From Candidatus Desulfofervidus auxilii (lineage in GTDB: Bacteria > Desulfobacterota > Desulfofervidia > Desulfofervidales > Desulfofervidaceae), in NCBI RefSeq assembly GCF_001577525.1, contig NZ_CP013015.1:1260966-1324965 (forward strand): a stretch of DNA of 64,000 nucleotides, given 5' to 3'. Of this stretch, positions 25,541-32,035 are shown in pieces (position 1 is the stretch's first letter; every line of letters starts with the position of its first letter). The notes beneath the pieces are model-generated. The model had not been told where the DNA came from. It saw only the letters and a program-made list of their open reading frames with translations, and did no database searches. The translations under genes were made by a program, and so were the position numbers.

Positions 25541-26290
25541 TTATCCAATATTTTTTATCTCTAATCCTACCTCAATAAGGCGACGAAAGCGTTGGTTTGC
25601 CAAATAGGGTAAGGCAGCCTTTAAATTGGCCAGGACACTTCCCTTATCAGGTAAAACTATTGTCTCTAAATCTGTTTCCAATGGGGGTATTTCTTGAGCA
25701 ATAGCGATTATTTGTTTCACTTCCAAAAGTTCCAATTTCTCTAAAATTAAATTATTTATGCCCTTTAAACAAACAATAGAAGGGTTAATGCCTGTGGGGA
25801 AAATCAAGCTTTGAAACTCAAAAAAGTCTTTAATATCAGGCAATAAAAAGGCCAAACCACAATCACTAAAACTATAGGTTGCTTGTTTTAGACCAAAGAC
25901 CGCTAGCGGTTCTTCAGGGAGAAATATATTCCAACCCTTTTTAAGTTCATAGAGAGCAATATTGAATAAATTGCCTTGTTCATCAAAACAAGGAAAAAGA
26001 AAGGTATCAATTAAGGCATCCTTTATACCTTCTTGGGATTCAGAGAGTAAACCTAAAGAAAGGCATTCTTTTTTTAAAATTGGGTATTTTTCTAAGCTTT
26101 CCGCGTAATATTTAACAAATGGACTATTTGGTGAGCAATAACCAATCTTAAATTTTCTTATATCTAGTTGCTCGATTTTCCATTTAGCCAAAAATTCCCA
26201 TTGGGATAAATAATCTTGTTTATTTTTATAAAGTAAGTCATGATAAAGATTAACCGCCATGTTCAAAAGCTTAAGCCTCTTTTGCTCCAT
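25541..26290 (-). CDS. DnaG-primase-core-like protein, degenerate Toprim
   Basis: The first 115 residues resemble the N-terminal subdomain of the DnaG catalytic core: a YHDLLY-type helix, a helix with YLSQW, KFKIGYCSPNSPF, and FLFPCFDEQGNL with a following strand, as in the RIMFPI-D-GR pattern of primases. The Toprim-like second half lacks the EGY-D and DxD acidic residues that bind metal, so primase activity is doubtful. No zinc-binding or helicase-binding domain is present. ATG 26290 is preferred over the TTG at 26308. It overlaps ddl by 20 bases. The role in a cell-wall operon is unknown. Confidence 0.65.
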   Translation of the reverse strand: MEQKRLKLLNMAVNLYHDLLYKNKQDYLSQWEFLAKWKIEQLDIRKFKIGYCSPNSPFVKYYAESLEKYPILKKECLSLGLLSESQEGIKDALIDTFLFPCFDEQGNLFNIALYELKKGWNIFLPEEPLAVFGLKQATYSFSDCGLAFLLPDIKDFFEFQSLIFPTGINPSIVCLKGINNLILEKLELLEVKQIIAIAQEIPPLETDLETIVLPDKGSVLANLKAALPYLANQRFRRLIEVGLEIKNIG

Positions 26291-27221
26291 TTTTAGTTTC
26301 CAAAGCAAGATTGATTAATTCCTCCACTAAAGTAGAAAAAGACATTCCCATAGCCTTTGCGGCTAAAGGAAAAATACTTGTTTCAGTCATGCCTGGAATG
26401 GTATTGGTCTCAAGTATATAGATATCTTCCCCTTTTAAAATCATATCAGTGCGACTATAACCCTTACATCCCAAGACTTTATGTGCCAATAAGGCACATT
26501 GTTGGGCCTTTTCTGTAAGGTGAGAGGGTAAAGGTGCTGGGCAGATTTCCTTTGTGGCTCCAGGGGTATATTTAGCTTGATAATCAAAAAAATGGTGGTT
26601 CCCTTGGGGTAGTATTTCTACAATAGGTAAGGCTATCAATTCTTTATTTCCCAAAACCCCTCCAGTAATTTCTCTACCTGCAATATACTTTTCTACCAAC
26701 ACTTGATGGCTATGTTTAAAGGCCCGCTCAATAGCAGGTTGCAGTTCATTTTTTGTTTTTACCAAATTTAGGGCTATACTTGAACCCCCATCAGCAGGTT
26801 TAACTACCAAAGGTAATCCTAATTTAGCGATAATTTGCTCAGAACTATATTCTTTACCCTGTTCTAGCACTATATCTTCTCCTACCTTCAATCCTGCCAG
26901 ACGAAAAATCTTTTTGGCCATAATCTTGTTCATTGCCAAAGCGCTGGCCAGCACTCCTGAACATTGATAAGGAATTCCTAATAAATCTAACAGACCCTGA
27001 ATAGTTCCATCTTCTCCATATCTTCCGTGAAGCATGACCAGAGCCACATCAATGTTAGGGGCATCATTGACTAATTTAGCTAAATCAAAGGCCGGGTCAT
27101 AGATACTTACTTCATATTTTTCTTTGTCCAAAGCGGTTTTCACATAAGCACCACTTTTCAGCGAAACTTCTCTTTCGCTAGATTTTCCACCACATAACAA
27201 AGCTATCCGTAAGCGTTTCAT
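26271..27221 (-). CDS. ddl: D-alanine--D-alanine ligase
   Basis: Cytosolic ATP-grasp enzyme that joins two D-alanines for peptidoglycan precursors. GGKSSEREVSLKSG (about 11-24) is the N-terminal signature; HGRYGEDGTIQGLL, VVKPADGGSSI (about 139-149), and YSRTDMIL with ILETNTIPGMT are ATP-grasp and metal motifs. The length of 316 is normal. It overlaps the HD gene by four bases and the DnaG-like gene by 20, so the three are one transcript. Confidence 0.95.
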   Translation of the reverse strand: MKRLRIALLCGGKSSEREVSLKSGAYVKTALDKEKYEVSIYDPAFDLAKLVNDAPNIDVALVMLHGRYGEDGTIQGLLDLLGIPYQCSGVLASALAMNKIMAKKIFRLAGLKVGEDIVLEQGKEYSSEQIIAKLGLPLVVKPADGGSSIALNLVKTKNELQPAIERAFKHSHQVLVEKYIAGREITGGVLGNKELIALPIVEILPQGNHHFFDYQAKYTPGATKEICPAPLPSHLTEKAQQCALLAHKVLGCKGYSRTDMILKGEDIYILETNTIPGMTETSIFPLAAKAMGMSFSTLVEELINLALETKNGAKEA

Positions 27222-27796
27222 AGATTATTAATAAACTCCGGCCCAAAGGATAAATAAGAAAAAATTAAGGATTCTAACCTTTTACTGCGTTTATAAAGTT
27301 GTTTGAGGTATCTATATTTTTCCTCTGTTTGACCATAGCGTTTAAATAAGTCTTCAAATCTTTCTTCCACTGAAACAATAATATCATGTTTAACTCGTTT
27401 ATCAGCATAATTGACAATAGTCTTCTCATCTATGCTTAATTCTTCAGGCAAATCTACATGGGAACGAACAATATCTGCCACCTCATAATAACCCAACCTT
27501 TCTAACCACTCAGCCCCTTTTATTGTATGCTGCACACCAGGGTGTTCAATACTGTAAGTTTTAGCTATATCATGGAGTAAGGCCCCAGCCTCTACTAAAT
27601 CCAAATTTAAGGCCATTTTTTGTTTTTTTAACTCTTTGGCTAAAAACATAGCTATTCGCGCTACTTGTTTAGAATGAATAATAATATGGGGATAAACTTC
27701 ATATTTTTTCAGTAAATATAGACATTCTTTTGGTGAAGGAATAGTTATTTGTTTTGTTTCAATACCTGTTTCAGCCCTTCCAATATTCCTTTCCAC
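27218..27796 (-). CDS. HD-domain hydrolase
   Basis: A 192-residue soluble HD-superfamily protein. The metal site is visible as H (in HSKQVARIA, about 42), HDIAK (LLHDIAK, about 74-80) and D (NYADKRVKHD, about 138). Such proteins hydrolyse nucleotide or phosphate esters; the exact substrate is not recognisable. The gene starts the operon that runs through ddl to the PAP2 phosphatase, and no upstream promoter is obvious. Confidence 0.82.
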   Translation of the reverse strand: MERNIGRAETGIETKQITIPSPKECLYLLKKYEVYPHIIIHSKQVARIAMFLAKELKKQKMALNLDLVEAGALLHDIAKTYSIEHPGVQHTIKGAEWLERLGYYEVADIVRSHVDLPEELSIDEKTIVNYADKRVKHDIIVSVEERFEDLFKRYGQTEEKYRYLKQLYKRSKRLESLIFSYLSFGPEFINNL

Positions 27797-27916
27797 TATT
27801 TTTCTTTACCAGCTTATTTAAAGGAATGCAAGGTGGTATTTAACTCTGAACAGGGCTACGTCAAAGTCAGGCCATAAGTAATTTAACAAAAAGAACAAAC
27901 GTTTAAATATGGTCTA

Positions 27917-27969
27917 AAAAATCCAAATTTCAAAATCCAAATGCCAAATGAAATCCAAATGCCAAAAAT
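27917..27969. repeat. low-complexity AATCCAAAT repeat
   Basis: Four close variants of AAATCCAAAT(G/T)CC occur head to tail in an otherwise gene-free gap of 230 bases (27797-28027). It is simple-sequence intergenic DNA; I see no gene in this gap. Confidence 0.55.
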
Positions 27970-28027
27970 AGTTTTAAGTATTAATAAGTTTTAAGCAAAA
28001 TGGGCTGCATATTTGTTATTAACTTAT

Positions 28028-28468
28028 TTATTCTGGGCATGGAATAAAGGTTAATGTGCCTGAATTATAGTCCAGATCTATTTCCCCACTAGCTCTGTCA
28101 TAGTATATAGACAAACCTTCGTGGTTGCCATTCAGTGTTGCTAGTTCAAGAATGCAAAGACCCATCCATGAGCATATTCCATATTCGCCACTACTGACGT
28201 TAGTAATTGTTATATAAACCTTATCTCCAACTATTTCTGCATTCCCATGCACAACCCCTATTTCTCCTTCATCCCCAGTCCATATACCATTTAAAAGAAA
28301 ATGCCCATTCCCCATATCAGTGACCGCAAGTTTAGTGATACCTCCCTCTTCGTCCTGCCAGCAAAACTCTCCAAGATAATTACCTGCATAAGCGTCTGAA
28401 ATGGCAATCCCAAGCATTAAGAAAAAAATCATAACTAAACTTACTGCTGCGAACTTAAAAAACCTCAT
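28028..28468 (-). CDS. secreted protein of unknown function
   Basis: A 146-residue protein with a clear signal peptide: MRFFKF, a long hydrophobic run and cleavage after AYA (about 27-29). The mature part is rich in Gly, Tyr and alternating strands, suggesting a small beta-barrel or sandwich. It has four or five cysteines (C38 region, ICSWMGLC, C-terminal CPE) that could form disulfides. AAAGGAGG precedes the ATG. No family recognised. The 710-base gap upstream contains repeats (see below). Confidence 0.72.
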   Translation of the reverse strand: MRFFKFAAVSLVMIFFLMLGIAISDAYAGNYLGEFCWQDEEGGITKLAVTDMGNGHFLLNGIWTGDEGEIGVVHGNAEIVGDKVYITITNVSSGEYGICSWMGLCILELATLNGNHEGLSIYYDRASGEIDLDYNSGTLTFIPCPE

Positions 28469-28569
28469 TTTACCTCCTTTTTAAATATATTTTGCAACCC
28501 ACTTTGCCTAGTTTTTTATTTTTCCTTTGTTATTTGTCATTTTAATGATTATGTCATGTCAGTAAGGAG

Positions 28570-28593
28570 TGAAATTTGGGGTGAAATTTGGGG
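28570..28593. repeat. 12-base tandem duplication
   Basis: TGAAATTTGGGG is repeated exactly at 28570-28581 and 28582-28593 in intergenic DNA upstream of the secreted-protein gene. Confidence 0.6.
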
Positions 28594-28849
28594 TCAAACC
28601 TACAAAATACATTTAATTGCCCTCTAACTTAGCTAGAATAGACTCTTACAAAATTATTATGAAAGTGTCAATTTTTTTCAAAAACTACCAACCATTAACA
28701 ACTAACCAAAACAACTACCCACTAATTTATGCTGATTATGTAGTGCTGGATCTAAAGAGGCAGTGGTTTGTAAATGAATGGGTTGCAATAGGTGGAAGGA
28801 TGGTCAGTGCCATGACCCCGTCTTTTCCCAAGAATTTCTAACAGGACTT

Positions 28850-28920
28850 TCCCAGAATTTTTAAAAGCTTTCCGAAAAGAAAGGTAAGCTACCCCAAACA
28901 GGGATAACTTTAAAAGAAAA
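28850..28920. repeat. dispersed intergenic repeat, copy B
   Basis: Matches copy A (3827-3900) in three identical blocks: AAGCTTTCCGAAAA, AAGGTAAGCT and ATAACTTTAAAAGAAAA. Copy A has four additional bases between the first two. Both copies are followed by a GC-rich palindrome, here about 100 bases further on. Confidence 0.6.
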
Positions 28921-29023
28921 CTCATAAATGGAGTAAAATAAAGCAATTTTTAAAGGTTGCGGTCAAAAAACTGACCACAACCATACAAATATTTTATTTA
29001 GGGCTGGGGCTGTCAAGGAGTGC

Positions 29024-29050
29024 TCGCCCGCCTGCCTGCGGTCGGGCAGG
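29024..29050. repeat. GC-rich REP-like palindrome
   Basis: CGCCCGCCTGCCTGCGGTCG followed by GGCAGG, a shorter relative of the block at 3905-4004. It lies between repeat copy B and the first integron cassette. Confidence 0.55.
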
Positions 29051-29099
29051 ACATTATACTGCCTAAGAAAGAAAAAGATAGATTGATTAAGGGGTTTCA

Positions 29100-29128
29100 T
29101 TGACAGAGATTATTAGGGATGGTAATGT
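29100..29128 (+). promoter_or_regulatory. candidate promoter of the first cassette
   Basis: TTGACA at 29100-29105, a 17-base spacer, and an extended -10 (TGG-TAATGT, 29120-29128). It would start transcription about 40 bases upstream of the phosphoribosyltransferase gene and could drive the whole cassette array. Confidence 0.45.
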
Positions 29129-29176
29129 GGCTTTTAGGGAGTAGAAGAATTATATAGTTATGCGGAATAAATTAGT

Positions 29177-29752
29177 ATGAGCGGTATAAATTTGAATGGA
29201 AATTGGAAAGCTGATTGGGCAATTGAATTACATACAATTAGTAGTATTCCTCTTGGCGGTGGTGTGTTTGATACGACCTATACAGAAACTGGAGAATCTT
29301 TAAATAAACTAAAATATCATAATGATTTTTCCCAAATTTCAATATTAGCACAAAAGGCTGTGGAATTCTTGAAAACAAGACTTGTAACACCTTATTTAAA
29401 TGTGATCTTACCCGTGCCTCCTTCAAATATTGACAGAGCTAGACAACCAGTTTATGAGATAGCTATAGAAATAGGTAAGTCATTAAATATTTTTGTAGAT
29501 TTTGATTATTTGTATAAAAAGAAAAAAACAGAACAATTAAAGGATATTACTGATCCAATTGAGCGAGAGGAGATTTTAAAAAATTCATTTGGGGTAAAAG
29601 ATTTACGCTATAAAGATAGCAAAGTACTTCTTTTCGATGACTTATACAGGTCTGGAGCAACATTAAGAGAAATAACGAAAGTATTATATGAAAATGGTAG
29701 AGTTCAAAACGTATATGTGTTAACTTTGACAAAAACGAGAACAAGAAGATGA
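29177..29752 (+). CDS. ComF-like phosphoribosyltransferase
   Basis: A 191-residue type I phosphoribosyltransferase resembling ComFC: LNKLKYHND in the N-terminal half, the PVPPSN strand-loop (about 78-84) and the PRPP-binding VLLFDDLYRSGATLRE (about 150-165), in which DDLYRSGAT is the signature loop. There is no zinc finger. Overlap of 4 bases with the SLOG gene shows joint translation. Both are in a segment bounded on the right by an integron attC site, so they are best read as one two-gene cassette. Its substrate is unknown; pairing with a SLOG protein suggests a nucleotide-based signal or defence role. Confidence 0.78.
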   Translation: MSGINLNGNWKADWAIELHTISSIPLGGGVFDTTYTETGESLNKLKYHNDFSQISILAQKAVEFLKTRLVTPYLNVILPVPPSNIDRARQPVYEIAIEIGKSLNIFVDFDYLYKKKKTEQLKDITDPIEREEILKNSFGVKDLRYKDSKVLLFDDLYRSGATLREITKVLYENGRVQNVYVLTLTKTRTRR

Positions 29753-30525
29753 ATGAAAAGGTTTTTATCTCGGGATCAATTTCAATAAAAAGACTCCCAA
29801 AAGAAGTTTTAAAATCTATAGATAAAATTATTGCAAAAAATTTTAAAATACTGATAGGTGATGCTAACGGCGTTGACAAACTTGTTCAGAATTACTGTTT
29901 AAAAAAACAATATTTTAACGTTACAGTTTACTCTATTTTTGAAAAACCAAGAAATAGAGCAAGTGAGAAATATGGTTTTAAAAAGATTTCTGTTGATGCT
30001 GCTTTGAAAAAAGAGATTGATAAGCAGAAACAAAAAGATAAGGCTATGACACAAGATTGTACCTATTGTTTAATAATTTGGGATGGAAAAAGTAAAGGAA
30101 GTTATAGCAATATTTTAAGAGCAATAGAATTAAATAAAAAAGCTAAAGTTTATCTCACACAGAAGAATAAATTTTTAGAACCTTATAAAATTAACAAGAA
30201 TGAAATTGAATATATATTTAGAAAAAATAATGGTTATATAGCTTCAGAAGTAATCAAATATCTAAATAAGAATGTATCTGATTATTTTAAAAATAGTCGT
30301 GATTTGTATAAATATTTGCTCAAAAAATCATTAATAAAAAAGGAAAATAATACTTATATACCAGCAGATGCTAATTCAAAAATGTTTATTGTAGAAAAAT
30401 ATAAAGGTAAACCTAAAGGTGTAAAATTCAGTAATGAATTTATCGATTGGATTGAGAATGAACTAAAATTGATTTCGAGAAAAGAAAGCAATTTTCAACT
30501 AACTTTTTTTGAAAAGAACGCATAA
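29749..30525 (+). CDS. SLOG-like nucleotide-binding protein
   Basis: A 258-residue protein whose first 150 residues look like a SLOG (Rossmann-like, YspA/DprA-related) domain: VFISGSISIKRLP opening strand, GDANGVDKLVQ (about 41-51), and CLIIWDGKSKGSYSNILRA (about 102-120), the G-S/K-x-G-S phosphate-binding pattern. The C-terminal 110 residues are Lys/Asn-rich, low in GC and unrecognised. Its stop codon lies inside the left core site of attC1, as expected for a cassette gene. SLOG proteins bind or process nucleotide derivatives; DprA and ComFC form a known pair in competence, and this pair could be analogous. Confidence 0.68.
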   Translation: MNEKVFISGSISIKRLPKEVLKSIDKIIAKNFKILIGDANGVDKLVQNYCLKKQYFNVTVYSIFEKPRNRASEKYGFKKISVDAALKKEIDKQKQKDKAMTQDCTYCLIIWDGKSKGSYSNILRAIELNKKAKVYLTQKNKFLEPYKINKNEIEYIFRKNNGYIASEVIKYLNKNVSDYFKNSRDLYKYLLKKSLIKKENNTYIPADANSKMFIVEKYKGKPKGVKFSNEFIDWIENELKLISRKESNFQLTFFEKNA

Positions 30526-30592
30526 CAAAGCGCTTCACCTGACCGCTATTCCTCTGGCGCTCCATAGCGGCAGGTGAGCTTTGTCGTTAGGC
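30520..30592 (+). mobile_element. integron attC recombination site 1
   Basis: The site runs from GCATAAC (R'' core) to GTTAGGC (R' core, 30586-30592). In between, AAAGC pairs with GCTTT, and TCACCTGACCGCTAT pairs with ATAGCGGCAGGTGA, leaving one unpaired A, the extrahelical base typical of attC. The central loop is about 14 bases. Orientation (GTTAGGC on the right) matches cassettes read on the + strand. Confidence 0.85.
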
Positions 30593-30624
30593 TATATATT
30601 ACACTTTAGGTAGCTTAAACGGAA

Positions 30625-31233
30625 ATGAACTACAAGCAAAAGTTCATCTTGGAGTATTTTAAAGCCCTGCGAGAGGATATTATCGTCAGGATTCAGAAGA
30701 ATACAACCTTATGGTCTCTCAAGATTACGGCAGCAGCGTTTATATTCGCTTACTTGGGTAAAGCTGGCATAGAAGATAAGGGGATTTCAGTCCTTCTTAT
30801 GTCCATGGTTCCGTGGATAGCAATTATTTTTGATTTTTTGATTGTGGATAATTTATTGGGAATTCATAATATTGCGAATTTCATCAAACATCGTATTGAG
30901 TTAACGCCACAGAATTCTCGCGTAGAAGGTATTATGAATGAAGAATTCTGGGAATATTCGTGTGGACAGAAAGAAGGAAGCCGAACTCTTGACCGACGGC
31001 ATAGAGTAGCAATAGTACTCTTTGCTTTAGTTTGTTCATTAATACCAGCAGTAATATATTTGCATTTAACCATGAAGGGGACTAAATTTCCTTTCTTGCT
31101 GAGTTATTTCCTAATTGTAAATCCTGCCTTGGTCCTGGTTGTGGAGTGGCTTTTATGTCGATGGTTTAAAAATAGAATATCTTGTGTCGAAAAAGAGATA
31201 TTGGAAACATTACAGAAGCATCAAATATCATAG
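30625..31233 (+). CDS. cassette-borne four-helix membrane protein, unknown function
   Basis: A 202-residue integral membrane protein with hydrophobic segments near residues 30-45, 55-75, 130-150 and 155-175 and charged loops (EFWEYSCGQKEGSRTLDRRHR) between. No enzymatic motif is seen. It is the single gene between attC1 and attC2 and so makes one complete cassette (about 30587-31359). The N-terminus (MNYKQKFILEYFKALRED) starts 33 bases after the attC1 core. Function unknown; membrane proteins are common in cassette arrays. Confidence 0.75.
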   Translation: MNYKQKFILEYFKALREDIIVRIQKNTTLWSLKITAAAFIFAYLGKAGIEDKGISVLLMSMVPWIAIIFDFLIVDNLLGIHNIANFIKHRIELTPQNSRVEGIMNEEFWEYSCGQKEGSRTLDRRHRVAIVLFALVCSLIPAVIYLHLTMKGTKFPFLLSYFLIVNPALVLVVEWLLCRWFKNRISCVEKEILETLQKHQIS

Positions 31234-31306
31234 AGAATATCATACAGTCATAGAGGAGTCACACATGTCAGGTCTACACATTTCACAAAAACAATAAAAA
31301 ACAATT

Positions 31307-31365
31307 TCCTAACAAAGCAAATGCAGCCGACAGCTTACCGCTGCGGCTGATTTGCGGCGTTATGT
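31307..31365 (+). mobile_element. integron attC recombination site 2
   Basis: TCCTAAC (R'') and GTTATGT (R', 31359-31365) flank an imperfect palindrome: GCAAATGCAGCCGACAGC pairs with GCTGCGGCTGATTTGC, leaving two unpaired bases (G and A) on one arm, the usual attC asymmetry. The R' core differs from the consensus at one base. It closes the cassette of the membrane protein. Confidence 0.8.
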
Positions 31366-31392
31366 GATAAAATAAAAAATAGTGAGGTGATT

Positions 31393-31581
31393 ATGAAAAC
31401 AGCCAAAGAAGCAGTTAAAACATTACTGGAGAGATTACCAGATAAGTGTACAATTGAGGATATTCAATATCATTTATATGTTATTGAGAAAGTTCAAAGA
31501 GGCATCGAGCGTGCAGAAAAAGAAGGAGCGATAGAGCAGGAAGAAGTTGAAAAGAGATTGAGCAAATGGGTTTTAAAGTAA
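31393..31581 (+). CDS. type II antitoxin-like protein
   Basis: A 62-residue acidic protein resembling the small antitoxins that precede RelE/ParE toxins: LLERLPDKCTIEDIQYHLYVIEKV followed by a long helix and a VEKRLSKWV ending. ATG 31393 is preferred, with GAGGTG upstream; GTG 31387 is an alternative. It overlaps the truncated toxin frame by 16 bases in the usual antitoxin-toxin order. It sits right after attC2, so it belongs to a cassette. Confidence 0.72.
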   Translation: MKTAKEAVKTLLERLPDKCTIEDIQYHLYVIEKVQRGIERAEKEGAIEQEEVEKRLSKWVLK

Positions 31582-31679
31582 TATGGTCACCTGAGGCTGT
31601 AGAAGACCTTGATGCGCATCGTTGGCAGCAGGTTAGCTTAGGCGTTAGGCGTATAAAAATAAATAAAAAACGAGGTTGA
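31566..31679 (+). pseudogene. ParE/RelE-type toxin truncated at an attC half-site
   Basis: The frame begins MGFKVIWSPEAVEDL, which is the standard ParE/RelE opening, then changes abruptly to unrelated residues (DAHRWQQVSLGVRR) encoded by the right half of an attC site and stops after 37 residues. The catalytic body of the toxin is missing. A deletion between this gene and a later attC is the simplest explanation, leaving an antitoxin without an active toxin. Confidence 0.7.
31612..31650 (+). mobile_element. attC right half (truncated site 3)
   Basis: GGCGTTAGGC at 31641-31650 contains a consensus R' core (GTTAGGC, 31644-31650) with GC-rich bases to its left, but no matching left arm or R'' core is present upstream. 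It is fused to the toxin gene. Confidence 0.55.
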
Positions 31680-31681
31680 AA

Positions 31682-31756
31682 ATGAGCACATTAGATTTGA
31701 AGGCCTTAGAGAAACTCGATAAAGCCGACGACCAGGAAAAAATCACGGAGGAATAG
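31682..31756 (+). CDS. short open frame after the attC half-site
   Basis: A 24-residue frame, MSTLDLKALEKLDKADDQEK plus four residues, starts 32 bases after the attC half, with GAGG upstream. It may be the 5' end of another cassette gene broken by later rearrangement. No family recognised. Confidence 0.3.
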   Translation: MSTLDLKALEKLDKADDQEKITEE

Positions 31757-31780
31757 GGGTCGCGTGTTTGCATTTGATAT

Positions 31781-31996
31781 TCAGCTAATTCCTTCTTCTA
31801 TTTTCTTTGTTATTTTCTTGGGCATTTCTGATATCTCTTTGTCATCATTTGCCTTTTTCTCAAATCTCTTTGCCTCTACAGATATGCTTGTATAATCCAT
31901 ATTAAACAGTTCTCCTATCTCTTTTAAAGTTATTACGGATTTTTGGTGAAGAAACTGCTTGATAGCATATATAGTGTGTGTTAAATATAAATTCTT
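31781..31996 (-). pseudogene. C-terminal remnant of REP-associated (IS200-like) transposase
   Basis: About 72 codons on the minus strand, with no start and an upstream stop, read VITLKEIGELFNMDYTSIS, then VEAKRFEKKANDD. This helix-turn-helix resembles DnaA domain IV and is the typical tail of REP-associated tyrosine transposases. The Y1 catalytic domain is missing. Its presence fits the GC-rich REP-like palindromes at 3905 and 29024. Confidence 0.6.
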
Positions 31997-32035
31997 TTAT
32001 TAAAGAACACAATAAAAAGGCAGGGTTTAAGAAAA

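Noticed and set aside
29157-29163. GTTATGC upstream of the phosphoribosyltransferase as a left attC or attI site
   Set aside because: Resembles an R' core, but no R'' core or pairing arm was found upstream; too weak to list as a site.
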